The translations under genes were made by a program, and so were the position numbers. The notes under the pieces were generated by a model. That model was given only the letters and a program-made list of their open reading frames with translations. It made no database searches and was not told the DNA's origin. Source: Streptomyces sp. VRA16 Mangrove soil (GTDB lineage Bacteria; Actinomycetota; Actinomycetes; Streptomycetales; Streptomycetaceae). Taken from it: a DNA stretch of 64,000 nucleotides. Within the stretch, counting starts at the first letter, position 1, and every line of letters starts with the position of its first letter. The DNA is taken from assembly GCF_017377775.1 (NCBI RefSeq), contig NZ_JAFVLN010000001.1, forward strand, positions 558,001 through 622,000, written 5' to 3'. Shown here piece by piece: positions 51,658 to 60,238 of the stretch.

Positions 51658-51837
51658 GTCGCGGTCGGCGAGGGCCGGAGCGATCTCCGTCCGGGAGGAG
51701 CAGTCGAGCTTCCCCAGGATGTGCTCGACGTGCGCGTCGGCGGTCCGCTCGGAGATGACCAGGCGCTGGGCGATCTCGCGGTTGGACAGGCCCTGGGCCC
51801 ATCGCACCCGCCCCACAGCCGTCCGCCGAGGCCCCAC
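51655..51837 (-). pseudogene. Remnant of a LuxR-type HTH regulator
   Basis: The frame encodes [31 protein letters not shown], the complete recognition part of a LuxR/GerE HTH, ending in [15 protein letters not shown]. The conserved LTPREREV start of the domain and any receiver or ATPase domain are missing; upstream residues ([13 protein letters not shown]) are unrelated. This is the 3-prime end of a decayed two-component response regulator or LAL gene. It lies between the macro gene and the DUF574 gene. Confidence 0.65.
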
Positions 51838-51927
51838 AGAGCACTCCGAACGGGACGCGCGATCAGGGCCGACCGAAGGGAGCGCGACCGCTGAACTTCC
51901 CTGTGGTCATGACCTTTCGGGGCGGGG

Positions 51928-52755
51928 TCACGGCTTTCTGGCCACGCCGCAGAAGTGCGTCACGTCCACGATCGTGGACGCGTCGTCCAGGTCGGGGCGC
52001 CAGCGCGAGCACGAGACCACACCGGGTTCGAGCAGCTCCACCCCTTCGAAGAGCCGCAGCAGCTCCGCGCGGCTGCGCAGGGTCATCGGCGCCGACCCCT
52101 GACCGTTCCAGTACTGCACCGCCTGCGTCATCGCCTCCCCGTCCACCTCGGTGGTCGGGTGGGAGATCACCAGATGGCTGCCCGACGGCAGCGCGGCCAG
52201 CAGCTTGTGGACGATCGCCTGGGCCTCGTCGGTGTCCATCACGAAGTTGACGACGCCGAGCATCGTCAGGGCGACCGGCTTGCTGAAGTCCAGGGTCCGG
52301 GCGGCGCCTTCGAGAATGGCGTCCGGGTCGTGCAGATCGGCCTCGATGTAGTCCGTGGCGCCCTCGGGGGTGCTGGTGAGCAGGGCGGTGGCGTGCCGCA
52401 GCACGATGGGGTCGTTGTCCACGTACACGATCCGGCAGGACGGATCGGTGCGCTGGGCCACCTCGTGGGTGTTGTCGACCGTGGGCAGGCCCGTGCCTAT
52501 GTCGAGGAACTGCCGCATCCCCGCCTTCGCGACGAGGAACTTCACCGCCCGCGCGAGGAACTGACGGTCCGCCACGGCCGAGCGCGGCAGGGCCGGTACG
52601 AACCCGAGGATCTGCTCACCGACCTCCTCGTCGACGGGGTAGTTGTCCTTGCCGCCCAGCCAGTAGTTCCAGATCCGGGCCGAGTGCGACACGTCCGTGC
52701 GGAGCCGGGCCGTGCGGGCGGTGCCCTCGTCGGGGGACAGCGACTCGTCTGACAT
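51928..52755 (-). CDS. SAM-dependent methyltransferase, DUF574/SAV2177 family (275 aa)
   Basis: Starts with the family hallmark HSARIWNYWLGGKDNYPVDEEVGEQIL, followed by Rossmann motif FLDIGTGLPT, IVYVDNDPIVLRHATALL, and AVQYWNGQGSAPMTLRSRAELLRLFEG. Very common in Streptomyces and related actinomycetes, with substrate unknown. ATG at 52755 chosen by the ribosome-binding GAGGAG just upstream. Its own promoter faces the LAL-type gene, 278 bp away. A 9-bp dyad (GCCGTGGGC at 52979-52987 and its complement at 53002-53010) lies in that gap, before the LAL gene. Confidence 0.9.
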   Translation of the reverse strand: MSDESLSPDEGTARTARLRTDVSHSARIWNYWLGGKDNYPVDEEVGEQILGFVPALPRSAVADRQFLARAVKFLVAKAGMRQFLDIGTGLPTVDNTHEVAQRTDPSCRIVYVDNDPIVLRHATALLTSTPEGATDYIEADLHDPDAILEGAARTLDFSKPVALTMLGVVNFVMDTDEAQAIVHKLLAALPSGSHLVISHPTTEVDGEAMTQAVQYWNGQGSAPMTLRSRAELLRLFEGVELLEPGVVSCSRWRPDLDDASTIVDVTHFCGVARKP

Positions 52756-53033
52756 GGCGGGATCTCCTCGGCGCAGGGACGGAAATGGTCAGTGCCGTGC
52801 TCAATGTAAAGGGCATCGGCCGCCACAACACCCCCATCTGGCATATGACTTGGTGCCGATGGGGCGCGGGTGCGCGCGGTGCCGCCGGGGCGGCCACTCG
52901 ACGGGTGAACTCGCAGGAACCGCCTTCGCCCCTCAACGGCCGGTACTAGCCTCGGAGGCTCACCGCCCGCCCACGTATGCCGTGGGCACCTTCCGCGTAT
53001 CGCCCACGGCGACGTATCCCCCTGGGGGCAGGC

Positions 53034-55712
53034 ATGACCGCCACACCTCCCGCACCGCCGGCCCACCTCTTCGAGCGGGAGCTGGAGACGGCCGCGGCCG
53101 GCCGGGCGCTGGAGGCGTTGTGCGGCCCGCGGGGCGTCGGCGGCGTGATCGTGTACCGGGGAGAGGCGGGGGTGGGGAAGACGGCCCTGCTGGCGCAGAT
53201 CGCGGACACCGCACGCGGGCGCTGCACCGTGTACACCGCCCGGGCCGGTGAATCCACCACCCATCAGCCGTTCCACCTGGTGCGCCACCTGCTCGGCCGC
53301 GCCCTGGCGACGGCGAAGGGGGCGGTGGCCGCGCACGCCCTGCGAGTCGCGGGCCCCGCGCTCGGCCTGACCCCGCCCGCCGCACGGCCCGCCGACCCGC
53401 AAGGGGTGCGGGACGCGCTGGACGTCCTGCTGGCCGGCCTCGCCGAGGAACGGGCGAGCGGGCCCGACGGACCCCGCCCCGTGGTGCTGATCGCCGACGA
53501 CGCCCACTGGGCCGACGGCGAGAGCCTCACGTGGCTCGCGTCCTGCGCCGCCCGCCTCGCCGGCCTCCCGGTCCTGCTCGTCGTCGCGCACCGCCCGGAG
53601 GAACTCGCCGACGGCTCGGGCGAGACCGCGGACCACCTCACCGAACTCGCCCGAGCGGCACGTCTGCACGTCACCCTCCAGGCCCTCAGCCCCGAGGCCA
53701 CCTGCGACCTCGTGCGCGGAGCGCTCGGCGACCCCGCCGACGCGGTCTTCTGCCGCGAGGTGTGGGCGGTGACCTCGGGCAACCCGTACGAGACCGTGGA
53801 ACTGCTCGCCAAGTGCGCCGCCCGCACCCTTGCGCCCACCCAGCGATCCGCCGCCGTGCTGAGCGCCCTCGGCACCACGGCACGCGGCAGCGGCATCGTG
53901 GCCCGGCTCGGCGAGCTCGACCCCGAGTGCCACCGCCTAGCCTGGGCCGCCGCCGTGCTCGGCACCGACCTCACCGTCGGCGCGACCGCGGACCTCGCGG
54001 GACTCACCCTCGACCGGGCCCGGGCCTGCGTCGCCCTGCTGCGCGCAGCCCGCATCCTCGCGCCGGGCACGGGCGCCGAAGGCCCCGAGGCGCCCCTCGA
54101 CTTCCAGCACCCACTGGTCCGCACCGCCGTCTACCGCAGCGTGCCGCCCGCCACCCGCACCGCCCTGCACGGGCAGGCCGCGGCGACCCTGACCCGCGGC
54201 GGGCACGGCCCCGCCGCGGTCTCGCGGCACCTCCTGGAGATCCCTCCCGACGAGGACCCGGACGCGGTCCGCCTGCTGCGCTCCGCCGCGGCCGAACATC
54301 TTGCCGTCGGAGCCCCCGACGCGGCCCGCCGCTGCCTGGAGCGCGCCCTGCGCGAACCCCCGCCCGCCGAGGAACGCGCCCCGGTGCTCTTCGAACTCGG
54401 CTGCGCCTGCCTGCTGACCTCCCCGGCCACCACGGTGACCCATCTGCGCGCGGCCCTCGAACTGCCGGGACTCACCGAGCAGTTGCGCATCGAGGCCACC
54501 CTGCGCCTCGCCCAGGCCCTCGCCCACGGCAACCAGATGGTGGCCGCCGCCCGGTGCGTCGCCGACGGCGCCGCGGCGACCAGGCCCGGCGCGCAGCGGC
54601 TGCGACTGCTGGCCGCGAGCTACATGTACGAGGCGCTGCTCGCCGAGATGGACGACTGGCGGGCCCGCTCCGAAGAACTGATCCTGCTCGCCGACGAACT
54701 GCCCGGCAGCGACAACGCGGAGCGGGCGCTGCTCGCCCTGCGCGCCTTCGACGCGATGCTGCGCGGTGAGGACTGCGACCACATCACCGAGTTGTGCGCC
54801 CGTACCCTCGTCGACGGGGAGCTCCCCCCAGGGCTGCGCTGGACCGACACCGAGTGGGGCTTCGAGATCCCCGCGCTGATCGGCATCACCTTCGCCTTCG
54901 TCGACCGGCCGGACGAGGCCGAGGCCCTGTTCGCGGACGCGCTGCGGACCTTCGAGATCTGCGGCTGGAGCGGCGCCCATCTCGCCTTCGCGCACATCTT
55001 GTGCGGAGCGGTGGAGCGCCGCCGCGGCCGCCTCACGCAGGCCGAGGCGTATCTGCGCGAGGGGCTGCGCCTCGCCGATCGGGTCGGCCCGCGCGCCACC
55101 GTCACCTGGGACGCGCTCTGCCTGCTCATCGACACCCTGCTCGCCCGCGGCCATGTCGAGGAGGCCCGCCAGGTCGCCGACGACCACGACTTCTGCCCGC
55201 CCTACCCGGACTCGCTGATCCTCCCCGACGCCCGTTCGGTGCACGGCCGACTGCTCATGGCGCTCGGCCGCGTCAAGGAGGCACGGGCGGAACTGGAGGC
55301 GACCGCCGCGTCGATGGCCCAGCGCGGACGGCACAACATCCTGTGGGCCTCCTGGCCGTTCGACCTCGCCGACCTGCTGGTCGCCGACGACCCGGATCGT
55401 GCGTCCGCCCTCGTGGCGGAGGCCCGCCGCCGCGCCGCGGAGTTCGGCTCCTGCTCGGCGGTCGGCGAGTCCCTGCGCCGCGCGGCCGCGTTCGCCCGCC
55501 CCGACCTGGCCCGCGTCCTGCTCATCGATGCCGTACGGGAACTGGCCGCGTCGCCGTCCGCGTACGAGGAGGCGCTGGCCCGCCTCGACCTGGCCGCCGC
55601 CACCGACGACTGGGCCCAGGCCCGGCGCGCCCTCACCCTCGCCGAGACCTGCGGCGCGGACGGCGTGGCCGAGCGGGCCAGGGCGGTGCTGAGCGCGATC
55701 GGCGGCGCCTGA
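53034..55712 (+). CDS. LAL-type STAND ATPase lacking the LuxR HTH (892 aa)
   Basis: N-terminal P-loop NTPase with Walker A GEAGVGKT (43-50), Walker B VVLIADDAHW (about 149-158) and AAA_16-like architecture, followed from about residue 380 by long TPR-like helical repeats (ERALLALRAFDAML, EALFADALRTFEICG, AEAYLREGLRLADR). Such length and layout is the large LuxR (LAL) regulator type, but here the protein ends after the repeats (AETCGADGVAERARAVLSAIGGA) with no C-terminal GerE helix-turn-helix. It is either a truncated regulator or a stand-alone signalling ATPase. ATG 53034 has a weak ribosome binding site. The nearby LuxR remnant is on the opposite strand and is not its tail. Confidence 0.75.
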   Translation: MTATPPAPPAHLFERELETAAAGRALEALCGPRGVGGVIVYRGEAGVGKTALLAQIADTARGRCTVYTARAGESTTHQPFHLVRHLLGRALATAKGAVAAHALRVAGPALGLTPPAARPADPQGVRDALDVLLAGLAEERASGPDGPRPVVLIADDAHWADGESLTWLASCAARLAGLPVLLVVAHRPEELADGSGETADHLTELARAARLHVTLQALSPEATCDLVRGALGDPADAVFCREVWAVTSGNPYETVELLAKCAARTLAPTQRSAAVLSALGTTARGSGIVARLGELDPECHRLAWAAAVLGTDLTVGATADLAGLTLDRARACVALLRAARILAPGTGAEGPEAPLDFQHPLVRTAVYRSVPPATRTALHGQAAATLTRGGHGPAAVSRHLLEIPPDEDPDAVRLLRSAAAEHLAVGAPDAARRCLERALREPPPAEERAPVLFELGCACLLTSPATTVTHLRAALELPGLTEQLRIEATLRLAQALAHGNQMVAAARCVADGAAATRPGAQRLRLLAASYMYEALLAEMDDWRARSEELILLADELPGSDNAERALLALRAFDAMLRGEDCDHITELCARTLVDGELPPGLRWTDTEWGFEIPALIGITFAFVDRPDEAEALFADALRTFEICGWSGAHLAFAHILCGAVERRRGRLTQAEAYLREGLRLADRVGPRATVTWDALCLLIDTLLARGHVEEARQVADDHDFCPPYPDSLILPDARSVHGRLLMALGRVKEARAELEATAASMAQRGRHNILWASWPFDLADLLVADDPDRASALVAEARRRAAEFGSCSAVGESLRRAAAFARPDLARVLLIDAVRELAASPSAYEEALARLDLAAATDDWAQARRALTLAETCGADGVAERARAVLSAIGGA

Positions 55713-55754
55713 CCGCCGCCGACGGCGCGGCGTCCCGGGACATACAGTGCGCAC

Positions 55755-56405
55755 ATGGATCAAGAGGAACTGCGCAGGGCCGTCGACGAGGAGTTCGCCG
55801 TCACCGGGGCGGACACCCCGCCCTGGCCCGATCCGCACCCCGAGCGCGAGGTGCGCGACGAGGAGTACTCGCGCTGCCTCGACCCGGGCAAGTACCGCAT
55901 CCTCGCCGCCCGCGCCGACGCGTGGACGCGCGCGCTGTGCCGGCTGGGACTCGCGACGGCCGATCCGGTCACCGACCCGGCGGCCCTGTGGCGGCGCAAG
56001 CCGGATGTGGACGTGACCGATGCGGTGCTGCTACGCCCGGTCCGCGCGGGCGCGATGCCGCTGGTCTTCGGTTTCGCGGCGGTCGACGACGTGCCGCGGA
56101 CTGTCGTGGTGGTCGGTGCGGGCGAGCCGGCGGTCGAGGCGCAGCGGGTGCCGGACTGCGGCTGCGACGCGTGCGACGACGGCTCCAAAGGACTGCTGGA
56201 ACTCCTCGACGAGGCGGTGACCGCCGTGGTCACGGGCGCGTTCGTGCGGGTGGACGACGGGCCGGGCCGTCACCTCGTGGACACGGGGGAGAGCCGGTCG
56301 GCGCACAACTGGGACGACTGCGCCGCCCCGGCCGAGGACGTGCTCGCCGCGGCACGGGAGGAGCGCTCGCCCTACGAGGTCGTCGCCGGACCGGCCTGGG
56401 ACTGA
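55755..56405 (+). CDS. Hypothetical protein, possibly DUF6226-like (216 aa)
   Basis: Cytosolic protein. Seen: acidic start MDQEELRRAVDEEFAV, PHPEREVRDEEYSRCLDP, AGAMPLVFGFAAVDDVPRTVVVVGAGEP and a central DCGCDACDDGSKGLLELLDEAV with four Cys (two in CGCDAC), which looks like a family signature possibly binding a metal. Also DDGPGRHLVDTGE. Resembles the DUF6226-type family by memory only. Starts 42 nt after the LAL-type gene, so may be co-transcribed; a hairpin follows. Function unknown. Confidence 0.6.
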   Translation: MDQEELRRAVDEEFAVTGADTPPWPDPHPEREVRDEEYSRCLDPGKYRILAARADAWTRALCRLGLATADPVTDPAALWRRKPDVDVTDAVLLRPVRAGAMPLVFGFAAVDDVPRTVVVVGAGEPAVEAQRVPDCGCDACDDGSKGLLELLDEAVTAVVTGAFVRVDDGPGRHLVDTGESRSAHNWDDCAAPAEDVLAAAREERSPYEVVAGPAWD

Positions 56406-56430
56406 GTCCCGGGGCCGAGCCGCCGGGACT
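56405..56430. terminator. Hairpin between convergent DUF6226-like and STAS genes
   Basis: AGTCCCGG-N10-CCGGGACT, a perfect 8-bp stem beginning at the stop codon of the upstream gene and 39 nt from the STAS stop. Confidence 0.6.
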
Positions 56431-56468
56431 GCGACACCGGGACCGCGCCGCACCGGTCGCGCGGCCGG

Positions 56469-56822
56469 TCAGGGCGCCTCGCTCCCCGGCTTCCTCGGCA
56501 GACCGCGGTCGGCGATGAGCAGGCCGGCCGTGCCGGTGATCTCCAGGACGCGGCGTACGGAGCGGGTGACGGCCACGAGGCACAGACTCCCGCCGGCCCG
56601 CGCGGCGCCACGCTGATGCCGTATGAGGAGATTCACCCCGGTCGAGTCGGTGAACGGCACCTCCGCCAGGTCGAGTTCGCAGTGCCGGGCGTGGAACGGG
56701 GTCAGCGCCCGGTCCAGACGGGGACCGGTCCGCAGATCGAGCTCCCCGCGGACCCGGAACAGAACCGTGTCGCCGGTGTCGACGACATCGATGACGAGCG
56801 ACGGCGGTGTGGTCGCGTTCAT
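56469..56822 (-). CDS. STAS-domain anti-sigma factor antagonist (117 aa)
   Basis: Single STAS domain: VLFRVRGELDLRTGPRLDRAL, LDLAEVPFTDSTGVNLLIRHQRGAARAGG with the phospho-acceptor Ser60 in DSTG, and LEITGTAGLL. In the SpoIIAA/RsbV mechanism such proteins are phosphorylated by an anti-sigma kinase and free the sigma factor when unphosphorylated. No kinase or sigma gene is adjacent, so its partner lies elsewhere. It is encoded divergently from the box operon. Confidence 0.88.
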   Translation of the reverse strand: MNATTPPSLVIDVVDTGDTVLFRVRGELDLRTGPRLDRALTPFHARHCELDLAEVPFTDSTGVNLLIRHQRGAARAGGSLCLVAVTRSVRRVLEITGTAGLLIADRGLPRKPGSEAP

Positions 56823-57054
56823 CGCGGCGCCCCCTTACGGCTGAGGAGGCAGGAAGGGAACTGCCCCCGGCATGTTCGCTGCGGCACGACCCCATAGAAG
56901 CACTGGTGGGTCCGTCTGCCGCCCCGAAAGACGCAGTTCGGGCCGGTGTCAGGGCCACCGTCCTCCCATTGAAGTGATACGGACTGTTGACGCGGCGCCT
57001 GGAAAGCGTAGAGATTGGGCGTATCGGGATCCGAGCGGGGAGGGTGAACCACCC

Positions 57055-58770
57055 ATGAGCGATCTGCCGACCGAGGCCCCAGCGGCCGCAGCCGAGCCCC
57101 CGGGGCCCGCGCCGCCCGGGGTGGACTTCCGCACCGAACCGTCCCGCTACCGGCACTGGCGGCTGTCCGTCGACGGCCCGGTGGCCACGCTGACGATGGA
57201 CGTGGACGAGCACGGCGGCATCGTCCCCGGCTACGAACTGAAGCTGAACTCCTACGACTTGGGCGTCGACATCGAGCTGTACGACGCCGTGCAGCGGCTG
57301 CGCTTCGAGCACCCGCGGGTGCGCGCGGTCGTCGTCACCGGCGGCAAGGAGAAGGTGTTCTGCGCCGGCGCCAACATCCGCATGCTCGCCGCCTCCGACC
57401 ACGGCTGGAAGGTGAACTTCTGCAAGTTCACCAACGAGACCCGCGGGGCGATCGAGGACGCGAGCGCGCACTCCGGGCAGACCTGGATCGCCGCGGTCAA
57501 CGGCACGGCCTCGGGCGGCGGTTACGAGCTCGCGCTGGCCTGCGAGCACCTCATGCTGATCGACGACCGCTCCTCCGTCGTCTCGCTGCCGGAGCTGCCG
57601 CTGCTCGGTGTCCTGCCGGGCACGGGCGGGCTGACCCGGGTGCTCGACAAACGGCACGTACGCCGCGACCGCGCCGACTACTTCGCCACCCGCACCGAGG
57701 GCATCGGCGGGCGGCGCGCCGTGCAGTGGCGGCTCGTCGACGAGGTCGTGCCCCGACCGGCCTGGGAGGAGACCGTCGCCCGGCGCGCCGGCGAACTCGC
57801 GGCACGCTCGGACCGGCCGCGCGACGCCACCGGGATCACGCTGACCCCCCTCACCAAGACCCGCGGCGCGCACACGATCGCGTACCGGTACGTGACCGCG
57901 GACCTCGACCCGCAACGGCGTACGGCGGAGATATCCCTCCAGGGGCCCGACGGTGACGCCCCGTCGGACATGGCGGCCGCACACGCACTCGGCGCCGACT
58001 TCTGGCCGCTCGCCGTGGCACGGGAGTTGGACGACCTCGTTCTCGATCTACGCACGAACGAGACCGAGTTGGGAACCTGGCTGCTGCGCACGCGCGGGGA
58101 GGCGGCCAGGGTCCTCGCGCACGACGCCCTGCTCCTGGACCACGCGGACGACTGGCTCGCCCGCGAGATCACCCTCTACCTCAAGCGGACCCTCAAACGC
58201 CTCGACGTCACCAGCCGCAGCGTCATCGCGCTGGCCGAACCCGGTTCCTGCTTCGCCGGAACCCTCCTGGAGCTTCTGCTGGCCGCCGACCGTTCCTTCG
58301 CGCTCGACGGCGTCTTCGAGGAGGAACCGGAGGCCGGGTGCGCCACCGTCACCGTCGGCCCGATGAACCTCGGCCCGCTCCCCATGGGCAACGGACTGAC
58401 CCGCCTCGCCACCCGCTTCCTCGGCGACGACGTCGCGCTCACGGCCGTCGAGGCCGTGGAGAACATGCCACAAACGGCCGCTGCCGCCGAGGAGTTGGGG
58501 CTCGTCACGTTCGCGCCCGACGACATCGACTGGGCGGACGAGGTGCGTCTCACCGTCGAGGAGCGGGCCGGATTCAGTCCGGACGCCCTGACCGGGCTGG
58601 AGGCCAACTACCGGTTCCCGGGACCGGAGACGCTGGAGACGAAGATCTTCGGACGGCTCTCCGCCTGGCAGAACTGGATCTTCTACCGGCCCAACGCCTC
58701 GGGCCCCGACGGCGCCCTGCGCGCCTACGGCACCGGACGCCGGGCCGCCTTCGACCGGAAGCGAGTGTGA
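57055..58770 (+). CDS. boxC: Benzoyl-CoA-dihydrodiol lyase (571 aa)
   Basis: Two crotonase-like halves. Seen: PGYELKLNSYDLGVDIELYDAVQRLRFEHPRVRAVVVTG, FCAGANIRMLAASDHGWKVNFCKFTNET, GTASGGGYELALACEHLML and LELPLLGVLPGTGGLTRV-like region, then ENMPQTAAAAEELGLVTFAPDDIDW and FPGPETLETKIFGRLSAWQNWIF at the C-terminus, characteristic of BoxC. It cleaves the ring-opened epoxide product of BoxAB. ATG 57055 follows GGGGAGGG. The promoter (TTGACG at 56987-56992 with TAGAGA about 16 bp later, weak) lies between it and the STAS gene. It overlaps boxB by 4 nt. Confidence 0.9.
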   Translation: MSDLPTEAPAAAAEPPGPAPPGVDFRTEPSRYRHWRLSVDGPVATLTMDVDEHGGIVPGYELKLNSYDLGVDIELYDAVQRLRFEHPRVRAVVVTGGKEKVFCAGANIRMLAASDHGWKVNFCKFTNETRGAIEDASAHSGQTWIAAVNGTASGGGYELALACEHLMLIDDRSSVVSLPELPLLGVLPGTGGLTRVLDKRHVRRDRADYFATRTEGIGGRRAVQWRLVDEVVPRPAWEETVARRAGELAARSDRPRDATGITLTPLTKTRGAHTIAYRYVTADLDPQRRTAEISLQGPDGDAPSDMAAAHALGADFWPLAVARELDDLVLDLRTNETELGTWLLRTRGEAARVLAHDALLLDHADDWLAREITLYLKRTLKRLDVTSRSVIALAEPGSCFAGTLLELLLAADRSFALDGVFEEEPEAGCATVTVGPMNLGPLPMGNGLTRLATRFLGDDVALTAVEAVENMPQTAAAAEELGLVTFAPDDIDWADEVRLTVEERAGFSPDALTGLEANYRFPGPETLETKIFGRLSAWQNWIFYRPNASGPDGALRAYGTGRRAAFDRKRV

Positions 58771-60200
58771 GCACCGTGCCGACCTCCGCCGACTACACGG
58801 AGAAGATCCCCAACAACGTCGACCTGCACGAGGACCGCCGTCTGCAGCGCGCGCTGGAGTCCTGGCAGCCCGACTTCCTGTCCTGGTGGGAGTCGATGGG
58901 CCCGACCCTGCCCACGCAGGACGTGTATCTGCGTACCGCGGTCGACGTGGGGCGCGAGGGCTGGGCCCACTTCGGGCACGTCGCCATGCGCGACTACCGC
59001 TGGGGCATCTTCCTCGCCGAACCCGAGCCGGACCGGCGCATCGGCTTCGGCGAGCACAAGGGCGAGCCCGCCTGGCAGCAGGTCCCCGGCGAGTACCGGT
59101 CCGAACTGCGCCGCCTCATCACCGTGCAGGGCGACACCGAACCCGCCTCCGTCGAGCAGCAGCGCAACCTCGGCGCCACCGCGCCCTCCCTCTACGACCT
59201 GCGCAACCTCTTCCAGGTCAACGTCGAGGAGGGCCGCCATCTGTGGGCCATGGTCTACCTGCTGCACGCCCACTTCGGACGCGAGGGCCGCGAGGAGGCC
59301 GAGGAACTGCTGCACCGCCACTCCGGCAGCCAGGAGGCGCCGCGCATCCTGGGCGCCTTCAACGAGGAGACCCCGGACTGGCTGTCGTTCTTCATGTTCA
59401 CCTACTTCACCGACCGCGACGGCAAGTACCAGCTGGGCACCCTCAAGGAGTCGGCGTTCGACCCGCTCAGCAGGACCTGCGAGTTCATGCTGAAGGAGGA
59501 GAGCCACCACATGTTCGTCGGCACCACCGGCATCGACCGGGTGGTGCGGCGCACCGCCGAGCTGATCCGCGCGCACGACTGCGACGACGCGGGCGTCGCC
59601 GCGGCGGGTGGCATCCCGCTGACGGTCCTGCAGAAGTACCTGAACTTCCACTACTCCGTCTCGCTCGACCTGTTCGGCTCCGAGACCTCCACGAACGTCG
59701 CCAACTACTTCACCGCCGGGCTCAAGGGCCGCTGGTCGGAGGAGCGGCGGCGCGACGACCACGTGCTCACCGACGACTCGGTCCTCGTCGACTCGATCGT
59801 CGACGGCCGCCCCGGACAGACCGAGGTCGCCGCCCTCACCGGCCTCAACGCCGACCTGCGCCGCGCCTACATCGCCGACTGCGGCAACGGCGTGAACCGC
59901 TGGAACCGCATCCTGGACGAGGCCGGCATCGACGTACGCCTGTATCTGCCGCACACCGCGTTCAACCGCAAGGTGGGCGCGTTCGCCGGGGTCGAGGCGG
60001 GCCCCGACGGCACGCTCCTCGACGCCGACGCGTGGGAGCACCGCAAGGAGGAGTGGTTGCCGACCGCCGTCGACAAGGCCCACGTCCGCTCGCTCATGCG
60101 GCCCGTCCACGAACGCGGCAAGGTCGCCTCCTGGATCGCGCCGCCCTCGCAGGGCATCAACGGCAAGCCGTTCGACTACGACTACGTCCATCTCGCGTGA
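58767..60200 (+). CDS. boxB: Benzoyl-CoA 2,3-epoxidase component B (477 aa)
   Basis: Di-iron oxygenase. The ligands E125 (GDTEPAS), E155 and H158 (NVEEGRHLW), D216 (FTDRDGK), E245 and H248 (LKEESHHMF) all lie five residues after the Azoarcus BoxB iron-binding residues, so the centre is complete. The N-terminal half has IPNNVDLHEDRRLQRALESWQP and the end GINGKPFDYDYVHLA, as in BoxB. It inserts oxygen into benzoyl-CoA to form the 2,3-epoxide with electrons from BoxA, which is not in this window. GTG 58767 overlaps boxC (GTGA). Confidence 0.92.
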   Translation: MSTVPTSADYTEKIPNNVDLHEDRRLQRALESWQPDFLSWWESMGPTLPTQDVYLRTAVDVGREGWAHFGHVAMRDYRWGIFLAEPEPDRRIGFGEHKGEPAWQQVPGEYRSELRRLITVQGDTEPASVEQQRNLGATAPSLYDLRNLFQVNVEEGRHLWAMVYLLHAHFGREGREEAEELLHRHSGSQEAPRILGAFNEETPDWLSFFMFTYFTDRDGKYQLGTLKESAFDPLSRTCEFMLKEESHHMFVGTTGIDRVVRRTAELIRAHDCDDAGVAAAGGIPLTVLQKYLNFHYSVSLDLFGSETSTNVANYFTAGLKGRWSEERRRDDHVLTDDSVLVDSIVDGRPGQTEVAALTGLNADLRRAYIADCGNGVNRWNRILDEAGIDVRLYLPHTAFNRKVGAFAGVEAGPDGTLLDADAWEHRKEEWLPTAVDKAHVRSLMRPVHERGKVASWIAPPSQGINGKPFDYDYVHLA

Positions 60201-60238
60201 GCGCCGGGCGCGGTGGGGCGAGACCGATCGGAGGTTCC

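Noticed and set aside
51655..51837. The LuxR HTH remnant as a functional small regulator or as the missing tail of the LAL-type protein.
   Set aside because: It lacks the start of the HTH domain and lies on the opposite strand about 1.2 kb from the LAL-type gene.
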